From Haloferax elongans ATCC BAA-1513 (GTDB lineage Archaea; Halobacteriota; Halobacteria; Halobacteriales; Haloferacaceae), in NCBI RefSeq assembly GCF_000336755.1, contig NZ_AOLK01000011.1:201439-265438 (forward strand): a DNA stretch of 64,000 bases, in the 5' to 3' direction. Positions within the stretch are counted from its first letter, which is position 1; each line of letters begins with the position of its first letter. Below are positions 1 through 8,316 of the stretch, piece after piece. A program made the position numbers and the translations under genes. The notes under the pieces were generated by a model. It searched no databases. It was not told where the DNA came from and saw only the letters and a program-made list of their open reading frames with translations.

Positions 1-2825
1 CCGCCCTGTGCTGCGACTGCGGAAGTGACCGGAGGTCCCGAGAGGTGGAGTTCGAACGTATTGTCCCCGTCGTCTGACTGGTGTATCGTCAATTGCTCCC
101 AGTCGGGAGAGGCTTCGCAAATCGTCTCGAGTGTCGCGACGGCGTCGTCAGTGGCAACCCCGTAGGCGACGTATCGGTCGTCGTTGAGCGCGACCGTCTT
201 CTCTATCGTAACCGTCCCCTCCATGTTCGGCGGAATCCCGAGCGTCGCCGAGAGGTCTTCTGTCTGGACCTGGAGTTCGATAACTTCGTCGCTCATCAAC
301 GCGCGTTTCCGCTCGATGCTGGCGATAGCGTGCCCGATGAGCTCACCGAGATGGTCGATTGTCGCTCGTTCACCGCCCTGGAAGGAATCTGGACGGTCTG
401 TCGAGACCACGAGCACGCCGAGGACTGTCGCCGCGTGGACGATGGGTATCACGACCGACGACTCGTCGTTCATCTCGGCGAGGAAGGCCTGCAGTGGATG
501 GTCAGAGTTGTGGTCTTCTGCGTCTGCGCCTTCGTCTTGGAACGTCGTGTCGTCGCGTTCTGGCTGTTCGGTCGTTCGGTCTGTTTCGTCTCGATGTCTG
601 TACTGTGTCGATTGCGTCCGAAGGGCTGTTTCGACGAGGTTCTCGTATCCGGTGTCCGACTCTTGGTCGAGCGGGAGTGTACTACCCTCCAGGCACTCGT
701 AGCCAGCGGCTGTCTTGATACGTACCGTGTCGAGCGACCGACTGAGTTCTCCGACCCAGGCAAACTGATAGGCTTCTGAGTCAGTCAGGCGCTTACAAAC
801 GGCCGATTCGATCTCCTCGCGCGTCGATTGGTCGATAACCGCCTCGGTGATGTCTCTGATGACGCCGTTGAGGTCGTTGAGCGCGGCGAGTTGCGCACGT
901 TGGCGTTCGAGGTCGCGCTCGCGCTGTCGGCGTTCGGTCGTGTCGCGGACGACGCCCACCGTCTTCCCGGCGGTCACGTCGCCTGCACGCTCTTGGTCGT
1001 CGTCGGACGGGAACCGAGTGAATCGACTCTCGGCGAAGAAGTGGCTCCCATCAGCACGCTCGATTTTCGCTTCCAGTGTGGCGGGTCGCTCGCCGTCGCT
1101 CATCGACTTCGACCGGGCGGCAGCCTCCGACGAAATTTCGTCGCCCACGACGACCGAACAGTGAGAGCCCAGTAACGCATCTGCGTCGTATCCCATCATC
1201 TCCCGATAGGACTGATTGACCATCGCGAAGTGGTACGTCTCGTCGAGCACGTACACGCCGTCGTCTATCGTCTCGATGATGGTCTCGTACTGTTCGAGCG
1301 CTCGTTCGTACTCGTGCCGGTCGATAGCAGCAGTGAGGATGTGCGCGACCGACTGGACGAAGTTGATGTCGTGTTCGGTGAAGGTCTTGCGTTCGGTGTC
1401 GTGCGTTCCGAGAATACCCCACGGTCCGTCGGCGGACCCGATGATGGTGCTGATACCGCTTGCGACTCCGTGAGAGGTCAGCAACTCGGGGCCGGTAAAC
1501 CGACGCTCGCTGCCGAGGTCTTCGACGACGATTGGTTCTTCTGTTCGGAGTGTGTGTGCAGCCTGGGAGTCGTCGTCGACCGCCGAGACCGTCGCATTGC
1601 CGACGATGCCGTCGTCCCATCCGAACCCCTGTCGAAGGAGTAGCTCGTCGCCGTTGGCGTCGAGTTCGAGCACTTTGGTGTAGTCGGTATCGAGGGTCTC
1701 TGAGACGAGTGTCGCTGCGTGGTCCATCAGGTCGTCTACATCGCTGTTTTCGAGTGCGAACCACCCGAGCTCGGTGACGACCTCTTGTTGCCGGACTCGG
1801 GCTTGGAGTTCGCGTTCGTGTTCTCGGCGCGCCGTGACGTCCCGGAAATACACTGAGACCCCCGCTTCAGATGGATGAATGCTCGTTTCGAGCCACGTGT
1901 CGAGACCGTCGACGTAACTCTCACACGTTGCCGGTTCCTGCGCTTCGAACACCCGTTCGAGACACTCTTGAACAGTCGTCTCGTCGAGCGCTTCGACGGT
2001 ACTCCAAACGGGCTCACCGAGGTGTTTACCTGCTGGTGTTTCGAGTAGGTCCTCTGCGCGTTCGTTGACGTAGACGAGTCGGTACTCGTCGTCAACGGCG
2101 AGAAATCCGTCGTCGACCCGTTCGAATACGTCGTCGAGCTCCTGTTCGAGCCCGTCGCGTTGCTTCGTTAGACGCTGTTTGTGTCTGTACTGTCTCGTCA
2201 TGTCGCGAATGACTTTCACGTATCCCCAGACGGCACCTGTGTCGTCGGTGATTGCAGTGAGTGTGACCTGCGCTCTAAATTGAGACTCGTCTTTTCGAAC
2301 CCGCCACCCTTCGTCTTGGATTGAACTCTCCCGTGCTGCGTCGGTCAAGTTGCGCTGCGGGACCCCTGCCTCTCGGTCTGCGGGTGGGTAGAACACTGAG
2401 AAGTGAGTACCGATGATTTCGTCGGCTTCGTAGCCTTTGATTCGCTCGACACCTTGATTCCACGTGACGACGCGACCTGCGTCGTCAAGGACGAAAATCG
2501 CATACTCAGAGACTGCATCGACGAGCGATTCGAACTGTAGTCCCGTTCTGAGGGGGGGAACTGACGCTTCAGCACGCATTGTTTCGAACGTCTCAGCAGA
2601 TGTAGGAGACGTCACCTGCCACCAGATGCGACCTCGTGCGCCCACTTTCTTGGTATTGAGCACCCCGCGCTCGACGAGACTGTGCAACCGGTCGTACGCA
2701 GCTCGGCGGGTACAATCTAAGCGCTCTGTGACCTCCCGTGTGGTCAGCGGCTCGCCGACCTCTTCTGTCCCCTCGAAGACAGCAATCGTCTCGCTTACCC
2801 ACTCTCCACTCCCTCCACCAACCAT
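1..2825 (-). CDS. Bat-type HTH/PAS/GAF multi-sensor transcription regulator (partial, C-terminus cut off)
   Basis: An open frame runs without a stop from an ATG at 2825 to the left edge, so about 941 residues are visible. Order read from my own translation: an N-terminal winged-helix region (about 1-75, ending KVGARGRIWW), PAS (94-208), PAS (223-333), GAF (345-498), PAS (507-627), GAF (658-842), then the beginning of a bacterio-opsin-activator-like domain. The family normally ends in an HTH-10 DNA-binding domain, which would lie outside the window. Probable role: cytoplasmic sensor regulator responding to redox, light or a small ligand through the PAS/GAF modules. The signal cannot be told from sequence. 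A TATA-like element about 25 bases upstream fits a leaderless transcript. It is divergent from the DUF7344 regulator at 3123. No transmembrane segment was seen. Confidence 0.85.
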   Translation of the reverse strand, partial: MVGGGSGEWVSETIAVFEGTEEVGEPLTTREVTERLDCTRRAAYDRLHSLVERGVLNTKKVGARGRIWWQVTSPTSAETFETMRAEASVPPLRTGLQFESLVDAVSEYAIFVLDDAGRVVTWNQGVERIKGYEADEIIGTHFSVFYPPADREAGVPQRNLTDAARESSIQDEGWRVRKDESQFRAQVTLTAITDDTGAVWGYVKVIRDMTRQYRHKQRLTKQRDGLEQELDDVFERVDDGFLAVDDEYRLVYVNERAEDLLETPAGKHLGEPVWSTVEALDETTVQECLERVFEAQEPATCESYVDGLDTWLETSIHPSEAGVSVYFRDVTARREHERELQARVRQQEVVTELGWFALENSDVDDLMDHAATLVSETLDTDYTKVLELDANGDELLLRQGFGWDDGIVGNATVSAVDDDSQAAHTLRTEEPIVVEDLGSERRFTGPELLTSHGVASGISTIIGSADGPWGILGTHDTERKTFTEHDINFVQSVAHILTAAIDRHEYERALEQYETIIETIDDGVYVLDETYHFAMVNQSYREMMGYDADALLGSHCSVVVGDEISSEAAARSKSMSDGERPATLEAKIERADGSHFFAESRFTRFPSDDDQERAGDVTAGKTVGVVRDTTERRQRERDLERQRAQLAALNDLNGVIRDITEAVIDQSTREEIESAVCKRLTDSEAYQFAWVGELSRSLDTVRIKTAAGYECLEGSTLPLDQESDTGYENLVETALRTQSTQYRHRDETDRTTEQPERDDTTFQDEGADAEDHNSDHPLQAFLAEMNDESSVVIPIVHAATVLGVLVVSTDRPDSFQGGERATIDHLGELIGHAIASIERKRALMSDEVIELQVQTEDLSATLGIPPNMEGTVTIEKTVALNDDRYVAYGVATDDAVATLETICEASPDWEQLTIHQSDDGDNTFELHLSGPPVTSAVAAQG

Positions 2826-2843
2826 GACTGTGGTTGACAATCA

Positions 2844-2854
2844 CATTGTATAGC
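2844..2854 (-). promoter_or_regulatory. TATA-like element of the Bat-type regulator
   Basis: On the minus strand this reads GCTATACAATG, centred about 25 bases before the ATG at 2825, the usual archaeal spacing for a leaderless start. Its GAAGGGCTAT edge is repeated in inverted orientation at 2937-2946. Confidence 0.5.
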
Positions 2855-3122
2855 CCTTCCGTTGAGGGAACCAGAGCAAATTTGACACGAACCTACGGTA
2901 TCGTGACATCTGCTCAAATAGACTGGGAGGGTTTCTGAAGGGCTATTACACCGCATCTGACTGTAGAATAGTTCGTCGAAATAACTACTTTTCTACGAAG
3001 TATCCCGGACGTACATCAATACATTCCTGAAAATACACGTTGGCGGTGCTATCGGTCGACCGCCTGTGCCTAACTGTTTTGGAGGTCGGCTTTCGCCGTT
3101 TCAACATAATAAATCAGTATAG

Positions 3123-3833
3123 ATGAGTTCTGGTTCCCATCCTACAGACTGCCATCCACTGGCGCTCGACGTGTGTTCGTGCTCGCCGCCGACGATTCGA
3201 GCACTGGACACACCGGTACGTCGGATGCTCATGCGCGCCCTCTTGCGACAGAGAACGGTCGAGTTCGCGGAGATTGCGTCCTTCCTCGACGCGACTTCCG
3301 CGGAGACGCTCCCACGTGAAGACGCGGTCCACCAGCAAGCGATGGTCATCTCAGTCCGCCAGACGCACCTCCCGAAGCTCGAAGCCGCAGAACTCGCTTC
3401 GGTCGACCGAGACGACGACGTCGTCGAACTCTGTCTCCACCCGGATATCTACGAGGGACCACTCACGCCACACTTGCTTGGTGCGGTGGACCAAGACGTG
3501 TGGAAGGCAGTCGCGACTGTCTACCGAGACCGACGCCGTGGTGAGGTCCTTACGCTGCTCGACCGGGCGACGTCACCCCAGACAGTCAGCACGCTTGCGT
3601 CCACGCTCGCCGACACATCCGAGCAGACCGATGAGTACGCCCCCGAGCGTGGTACCGAAACGAAACAGGAGATAAAACTCGAACTGCACCACGCCCACCT
3701 CCCACTGCTCGCGAACGTTGGGCTTGTCGCATACGATACCGACAGTGGTGCAGTGACCTACACGGGTGACAAGTGGTTCGAACTCTCGGCGTTCGTCGAC
3801 ACGCTTCCGCCACGGATGCACGCGAACACGTGA
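3123..3833 (+). CDS. Tandem DUF7344 (winged-helix) protein
   Basis: The 236-residue soluble protein carries two copies of the haloarchaeal DUF7344 module. The first (about 25-115) has the line ALDTPVRRMLMRALL and the helix VRQTHLPKLEAAELASVDRD. The second (about 125-225) repeats it as LHHAHLPLLANVGLVAYDTD followed by a short beta segment. Such modules resemble winged-helix domains and are taken to be DNA-binding regulators. The target is unknown. It is divergently placed from the large Bat-type sensor regulator, which suggests joint regulation, but this is inference. An AT-rich stretch ends just before the ATG. It is too close to be the TATA of a leaderless start, so the promoter position is uncertain. 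Confidence 0.8.
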   Translation: MSSGSHPTDCHPLALDVCSCSPPTIRALDTPVRRMLMRALLRQRTVEFAEIASFLDATSAETLPREDAVHQQAMVISVRQTHLPKLEAAELASVDRDDDVVELCLHPDIYEGPLTPHLLGAVDQDVWKAVATVYRDRRRGEVLTLLDRATSPQTVSTLASTLADTSEQTDEYAPERGTETKQEIKLELHHAHLPLLANVGLVAYDTDSGAVTYTGDKWFELSAFVDTLPPRMHANT

Positions 3834-3895
3834 GGTGGGCCGTGGGTTGAACCGACGAACTTAGTGGATAGTGAAGCGATGGGACAGACGACCTA

Positions 3896-4198
3896 ATGGA
3901 CCGAATCTCCGCCATCCGGAACATCGAGGACGCCATTCGCGACTTCGAGTCGGGTGAGGCAGACCTCGCAAGCACGGAACGACGTGTCGTGACCGTCCTC
4001 CGAACGTTCGCGACGGAGTTCGAGACAGACACCGGTGACGCCGCCCTCGATGCGTGGAAAGCCGTCGGCGACGAGCGAGCGGAGGGCATCGTCGTCCTCG
4101 CGGCGACCGAGTCCGAAGCAGCCACGCGAGTCCGTGACCTCCTCTCCGAAGCCGCGGAGTCGTCCGACAGCATCGATTTCTCTGTCGAACGCGTCTGA
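3896..4198 (+). CDS. Conserved haloarchaeal small acidic protein
   Basis: 100 residues, strongly acidic, predicted all-helical, with no membrane segment or cysteine. The start is MDRISAIRNIEDAIRDFESG. I do not recognise a domain with known function; it looks like one of the haloarchaea-specific families. It opens a same-strand row that runs through 4271, 4606, 5557 and 6558 to the MinD-family ATPase, so it may share a transcript or function with that protein. A weak TATA-like sequence (AACTTAG) lies about 30 bases upstream. Start choice: the only ATG in frame near the 5' end. Confidence 0.72.
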   Translation: MDRISAIRNIEDAIRDFESGEADLASTERRVVTVLRTFATEFETDTGDAALDAWKAVGDERAEGIVVLAATESEAATRVRDLLSEAAESSDSIDFSVERV

Positions 4199-4270
4199 AC
4201 GCCCGCTCAACGCTACGCCGCTTCGACCGGTGTCGAACGATTTTTCTCCCGACTCCGTGACCCATCGCGC

Positions 4271-4609
4271 GTGCTGTTGGTCGTGACATACTCGAAGGCG
4301 GCACGGACGACGCTCCGCAACATCTGTCGAACCCACGACGAGACTGTCGTTCGTCGGTTCGGGCGTGCCGCGCTCTTCGAGGAGACGGAGTTGGGTGCGT
4401 TTCTCGCGTTGCGGCTGCAAGCAAAACACGGCGCGGACGTGCAACTCGAACAGACGGAACCGTTCAACGAATTCGAAGCCGTTTCCGAGCCAGTTCGCGA
4501 GGCTGCTAACGCCTACGAGAACCGCGAGTCGCCGTCGACGCCCTACCGAAAATTCGCGTCGGGAACCGACCACCCGTCTCCCGACGAGATGCGTGACCGG
4601 GAGTTATGA
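4271..4609 (+). CDS. Conserved haloarchaeal protein upstream of the coiled-coil gene
   Basis: 112 residues from a GTG start (MLLVVTYSKAARTTLRNICR). It has a short hydrophobic beta strand at the N-terminus, then mixed helix. No catalytic motif was recognised. Its stop TGA overlaps the ATG of the next gene (ATGA), a typical sign of translational coupling, so it is almost certainly in the same operon as the 283-residue coiled-coil protein. Function unknown. It lies third from last in the row ending in the MinD-family ATPase. Confidence 0.72.
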   Translation: MLLVVTYSKAARTTLRNICRTHDETVVRRFGRAALFEETELGAFLALRLQAKHGADVQLEQTEPFNEFEAVSEPVREAANAYENRESPSTPYRKFASGTDHPSPDEMRDREL

Positions 4610-5457
4610 AGGCTGGACTGCCGGACGGGACGACGATTCGGGGTCGGGGAATCGACCTCTCTGCGTTCGACGTCGACGCCGACAGCGTGGTCGATGCGAT
4701 TCGGTGTTCGACAGCCGACCAGCGCGGACTCCACATCGACTGTCCCGACCCGGGACCGGGACACGACCGTCTCGCCGTGGTTCCGGTCCCGAGTTTTTCA
4801 CGCTCGCACGCCCTCGCCGCTGTTGGGCGCTCTCGTGGACTGACGACGCCTGTCGACGACGAACTCGACCGAATCGAGACGCGGCTTGCCGATATCGAAC
4901 CGGACACGGACACCGACGAGTCGCTCGAAGCGCTTCGGGCGGCCCGTCGTCGTCTTGCGACGGCTGGAGCAGACGAAGACCGGCTCCGAGAACAGGTTGC
5001 GACGCTCCGCGGGCAGTTGAACGCTCACCGCGACGCCGGTGACGAGGATGCGGCCGCAGCGGTCAAAGCCGAACTCGTCGAGACGACGACGAAACTCTCC
5101 GAAGTATCGACAGAGCGCATCGCGGCCGAACAGCGGCTTTCGACCCTCGAACGCGACGCGCGGCGCTCACGAGACACTCGCGAAGAACGCCTCCGCCTGC
5201 AGGACGCGCTGGACAATCGCCGCCGTGAGGCCAGACAGTACCTCGCCGACACGCTCGAACCCGAGTTCGAGAGCACGGTTCGAGAACTCCGCAAACGCGG
5301 TGCTGACGTGGCCGACTCCCGAGCAGAACATGTCGTGCCCACGCTCGCCGCAGTCAAACTCGCCGACTTCTGTGCGCCGGTCGTCCTGACGACGCGCTTT
5401 TTCACCGACGCCTCGACTGCCGCACGCGTGCTCGAGACACTGGTTATTCGAGTCTGA
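4606..5457 (+). CDS. Coiled-coil haloarchaeal protein of the MinD1 neighbourhood
   Basis: 283 residues. An N-terminal globular part (1-75) is followed by a long charged helical stretch rich in Arg, Glu, Ala and Leu (about 80-220) that should form a coiled coil, and a C-terminal globular part with the hydrophobic run FCAPVVLTTRFF. No enzyme motif was seen. It overlaps the previous stop by four bases. The coiled coil suggests a scaffold or partner-binding protein, possibly acting with the MinD-family ATPase two genes downstream; that is inference from position only. Confidence 0.78.
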   Translation: MKAGLPDGTTIRGRGIDLSAFDVDADSVVDAIRCSTADQRGLHIDCPDPGPGHDRLAVVPVPSFSRSHALAAVGRSRGLTTPVDDELDRIETRLADIEPDTDTDESLEALRAARRRLATAGADEDRLREQVATLRGQLNAHRDAGDEDAAAAVKAELVETTTKLSEVSTERIAAEQRLSTLERDARRSRDTREERLRLQDALDNRRREARQYLADTLEPEFESTVRELRKRGADVADSRAEHVVPTLAAVKLADFCAPVVLTTRFFTDASTAARVLETLVIRV

Positions 5458-5525
5458 GTATGCAACCGCGTCAAGGTGGGCGGTCGCTGCGGACAGTGGC
5501 GTGCCAGTGACCGTTGCGGGCATCG

Positions 5526-5534
5526 ATTTATATA
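5526..5534 (+). promoter_or_regulatory. TATA box before the repeat-containing protein
   Basis: ATTTATATA is centred about 27 bases before the ATG at 5557, the spacing expected for a leaderless transcript. It decides the start: the in-frame ATG at 5476 lies upstream of this TATA box and was not used. It also shows that the 5557-6558 gene pair has its own promoter inside the larger gene row. Confidence 0.65.
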
Positions 5535-5556
5535 CGAAAAGGCGGCCATCCTCGCC

Positions 5557-6561
5557 ATGGATTTCGACGTCGACGTGTCTGTCGCCGACGCCGTGGCGCT
5601 CGTCACGGTTCGATTCGACAACACCACACCCGTCGACCAGCGGGTCAGACTGCGGAACCGCCTCGATGGACCGGTGTTGCCGCCGCGTCGGTCGGGCGTT
5701 CCCGAAGACGGATGGGACGAGACCGGATTCGAGGGTGTCGTCCCCGCCGACTCGACGCTGGCAGTTGGCTACGCCTGCGCGGTAGACGGCAGTGAAGACA
5801 ACGGCAGTTCGCTCACGCCCGAAGACGCAGTTTCGGTCGACGTTCTCGGCCGCGACGACCCGGAAACGATTCCACAGCAGACCTCACCCGAAGACGCGAT
5901 TCGCGAACTCGGGCCGTGTCGTCCGCCTGCTGACGTCGTTCCCACGCCACAGCCAACCCCGACTGAAGTCGCTGGGGAATCCGCATTCGAATCGGAGTCT
6001 GACGCTGGACCTGTGGCCGAGTTGGAACTAGAACCTGAATCTGAACCCGCTCCCGAAACTGCGTCGGTCGCTACAACTGACGACGTTGAGCGTGCTGCAG
6101 GTCCAGTCGAATCCCCGACCGACGAGGAGGTTGCGGCCGCAGTCGAACGGGAGACACCATCTACGGAGGTGTCGGAGCCGCGGACTGACCTGCCTGTCGA
6201 CGATGTTGCGGCGACCCACTCGCCTGCCGATGACGTTGAGGCCACCTACTCGTCCGCCGATGACGTTGAGGCCACCTACTCGTCCGCCGATGACGTTGAG
6301 GCCACCTACTCGTCCGCCGATGACGTTGGGTCGTACCTCACGGCCGTCGAGCGCCGCATCGAACTCGCCGAGCGTCTCGACGGCGCGTCCGTCGAAGCGG
6401 CGGCGACTGCACTGGCGTCGAGCGAAGCCGAGGCGTCAGCCCTCTCGTCTCTCGCTGCAGACCGTGACGAACTTCGCCGACTCGCTGCCCGCGCAACTGC
6501 GCTCGCAGACCGCGCGGCGGACGCCGACCCAGATACGGACGCACTGCGGAGGTTGGCGTGA
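5557..6561 (+). CDS. Haloarchaeal protein with an acidic linker containing ten-residue repeats
   Basis: 334 residues. The N-terminal domain (about 1-125) looks like a beta-rich fold beginning MDFDVDVSVADAVALVTVRF. Then comes a long disordered acidic Glu/Pro/Thr linker (about 130-255) that ends in four ten-residue repeats of the type DDVEATYSSA, followed by a helical C-terminus (about 256-334). Function is not recognised. The stop overlaps the GTG of the MinD-family gene (GTGA), so the two are translationally coupled and the protein is a good candidate for a MinD partner or adaptor. The start at 5557 was chosen because a TATA box sits 27 bases before it. Confidence 0.78.
   Translation: MDFDVDVSVADAVALVTVRFDNTTPVDQRVRLRNRLDGPVLPPRRSGVPEDGWDETGFEGVVPADSTLAVGYACAVDGSEDNGSSLTPEDAVSVDVLGRDDPETIPQQTSPEDAIRELGPCRPPADVVPTPQPTPTEVAGESAFESESDAGPVAELELEPESEPAPETASVATTDDVERAAGPVESPTDEEVAAAVERETPSTEVSEPRTDLPVDDVAATHSPADDVEATYSSADDVEATYSSADDVEATYSSADDVGSYLTAVERRIELAERLDGASVEAAATALASSEAEASALSSLAADRDELRRLAARATALADRAADADPDTDALRRLA
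6199..6328 (+). repeat. 30-bp in-frame tandem repeat inside the 5557 gene
   Basis: Three identical 30-bp units occupy 6229-6258, 6259-6288 and 6289-6318. A diverged unit precedes them at 6199-6228 and a partial unit follows. Each unit encodes DDVEATYSSA. Identity at synonymous positions points to recent duplication by slippage or recombination. Confidence 0.95.
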
Positions 6562-7220
6562 TTCTCGCCGTCGTCTCGGGGAAAGGAGGAGTCGGCAAGT
6601 CCACGCTGTCGTTCGAGTTGGCCGCGGAACTGGATGCTGTCGTCGTCGACGCCGACCTCGGCATGGCGAACCTGCCGTACGCACCCGGTCCAGACCTCCA
6701 CGACGTGCTGGCGGGTCGCGCCGACCCGACTGAAGCCGTTCGGAATGGGGCGTCGGTGTCGATACTCCCCTGCGGGCGGACGCTCGCCGGTGCCCGCGCC
6801 GCCGACGTTCGCCGTCTCGCAGACACGCTTCGCGCGGTCGAGGCCGCTTACGGCGATGTCGTAGTCGATTGTCCGGCCGGGATGCGCGCCGACGCAGGCG
6901 TGCCGCTCGCGGTCGCCGACGCGTGCCTCCTCGTCGCGTCGCCGAAACGCTACGCGCTGGCCGACGCGGTTCGGACGCGCGAACTCGCCCGCGAACTCGA
7001 CTGCGGACTCGCTGCGGTCGCTGTCAACCGCGTCGTCGACGACCCGCCGGTGGATGCTTTCGCCGACGTACTCGGCGCTCCGACGACGGCGATTCCCGCC
7101 GACCCGCGGCTCGCAGCAGCAATCGAGGAGTTCGACCCGGCGGTGCTCGACGCGCCGAACAGTCTCGTCAGTACTCGGATTCGAGAACTCGCTGCTGCGG
7201 TGTCGACCTGTCGGCGCTGA
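6558..7220 (+). CDS. minD1: MinD-family ATPase (MinD1-type)
   Basis: 220-residue P-loop ATPase of the MinD/ParA class. The deviant Walker A SGKGGVGKST is at residues 7-16 with both lysines present, DADLGMANL follows at 31-39, and a Walker B-like VVVDCPAG lies near 100. The family uses ATP-dependent dimerisation to place proteins on membranes or DNA. I see no strong C-terminal amphipathic membrane-targeting helix; the end is SLVSTRIRELAAAVSTCRR. The GTG start overlaps the stop of the upstream repeat protein, implying coupled translation. The symbol rests on my recollection that H. volcanii MinD1 lies immediately before a TFB gene, as here. The gene was named in the H. volcanii MinD work; the biological role of this paralogue is less clear. 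Confidence 0.85.
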   Translation: MILAVVSGKGGVGKSTLSFELAAELDAVVVDADLGMANLPYAPGPDLHDVLAGRADPTEAVRNGASVSILPCGRTLAGARAADVRRLADTLRAVEAAYGDVVVDCPAGMRADAGVPLAVADACLLVASPKRYALADAVRTRELARELDCGLAAVAVNRVVDDPPVDAFADVLGAPTTAIPADPRLAAAIEEFDPAVLDAPNSLVSTRIRELAAAVSTCRR

Positions 7221-7287
7221 GGAGAAGTGCTGTTTTCCAGTCGCGTGTATCGAGCGATGTGGCTACTCGCGGCGTGCTTCGAAGCGT

Positions 7288-8157
7288 TCAGTCACGGAGT
7301 TCGACGTACGTCTTCCGAAGGGTAACGGGCGTTACGTCCGCAACGTCCGCGGCGTCGGCTTGCGTGCAGTCCGCGCCAACGTCGCGGGCGGCGGTGTAGA
7401 GACACGCCGCAGCGACGCCGCAGGGATTCTTACCGGCGACGAGACCGTCCTCGTGTGCGTCCGCGACGTATTCGCGGGCGCGGCGTTCCACGTCGCGGTC
7501 GAGGTCGAGTTTCGTCGCGAAGCGCGGGATGTACTCGGTCGGGTCAGTCGGTGCGACCGGGAGGCCGAGGTCGCGGTTGAGTGCTCGGTAGGCGGCGTGG
7601 TGTTCTGCTTCGGTCGCCTTCGCGACGTCGCAGACTTCCTCGACGCTGCGTGCGATGCCCGCGACGCGACAGGCGGCGTAGACGCAGGCGGCCGCGAAGC
7701 CTTCCAGCGACCGTCCGCGCAGGAGGTCTTCGTTCTGTGCGGACTCGAAGAGCGCACACGCCTGCTCGCGGATGTGGTTCGGAAGCGACAGCGCGCTCGT
7801 GAGACGACGAATCTCGGTGAAGGCGTACACCTGATTCCGCTCGCGCTTCGACGAGATGCGGGCGCGGTTGTGCTGACGGCGCAGGCGGGCAAACTGGCGG
7901 CGCTTGCGTCCCTTGATACGCGTCGAGCGACCGATTTCGGTCGAGAGGCCGCGGTCGTGGCGGGACCGAGTAAGCGGTGCGCCCGTGCGAGCGGGGTTTC
8001 GGTCGTCGTCGGCGAACGAGCGCCATTCGGGGCCGTGGTCGATGCGGTACTCCGAGACGACCAGTCCGCAGTCGTTGCAGACTGTCTCGCCGGATTCGAC
8101 GCCGAGGTGTCCATCGCATTCGGGGCAACCCTGGGTGGAACGTGCTTCACTCATCAC
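7288..8157 (-). CDS. tfb: Transcription initiation factor TFB (TFIIB)
   Basis: 289 residues. The N-terminal zinc ribbon has ligands C11, C14, C27 and C30 (CPEC, CNDC). A B-reader/linker region follows with EWRSFADDD near 45 and a basic stretch (RIKGRKRRQF). Two cyclin-like repeats span about 105-195 and 200-285. TFB binds TBP at the TATA box and recruits RNA polymerase. Haloarchaea carry many TFB paralogues, so this is one of a set and the specific paralogue number cannot be assigned. A TATA box (TTTAAATA, minus strand) lies 28 bases upstream of the first ATG; a second ATG follows directly and either could be used. Confidence 0.95.
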   Translation of the reverse strand: MMSEARSTQGCPECDGHLGVESGETVCNDCGLVVSEYRIDHGPEWRSFADDDRNPARTGAPLTRSRHDRGLSTEIGRSTRIKGRKRRQFARLRRQHNRARISSKRERNQVYAFTEIRRLTSALSLPNHIREQACALFESAQNEDLLRGRSLEGFAAACVYAACRVAGIARSVEEVCDVAKATEAEHHAAYRALNRDLGLPVAPTDPTEYIPRFATKLDLDRDVERRAREYVADAHEDGLVAGKNPCGVAAACLYTAARDVGADCTQADAADVADVTPVTLRKTYVELRD

Positions 8158-8181
8158 AATTGAAAATCGGGCTCGAAGGAG

Positions 8182-8189
8182 TATTTAAA
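8182..8189 (-). promoter_or_regulatory. TATA box of the TFB gene
   Basis: TTTAAATA on the minus strand, centred about 28 bases before the TFB start, consistent with a leaderless mRNA. Confidence 0.65.
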
Positions 8190-8233
8190 CACGGGACAAA
8201 ACGCCCCTCAATCGGTGATTAAGCGGGATGTAA

Positions 8234-8282
8234 CGTACCGGTTACCGGTACGCTTGGCTATCTATTCTGATACCAAGTGGTA
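8234..8282. promoter_or_regulatory. Two palindromes in the divergent TFB / 8317 region (candidate operators)
   Basis: A perfect 19-bp palindrome (CGTACCGGT, T, ACCGGTACG) occupies 8234-8252, and a second one (TACCA-AG-TGGTA) lies at 8271-8282. The second sits just upstream of where the TATA element of the 8317 gene should be (about 8291), the position expected of an activator site or operator. The cognate protein is unknown; the 8317 product itself has a possible HTH. Confidence 0.55.
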
Positions 8283-8316
8283 ACGCTTTTGTTCTGAAAC
8301 GCGAGAACATGGAGCG

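Noticed and set aside
5476..5556. N-terminal extension of the repeat protein
   Set aside because: Lies upstream of the TATA box and has no haloarchaeal composition (rich in Arg, Cys, Trp).
7054..8163. 369-codon + strand frame opposite TFB
   Set aside because: Antisense shadow; TFB zinc ribbon and cyclin repeats are on the minus strand.
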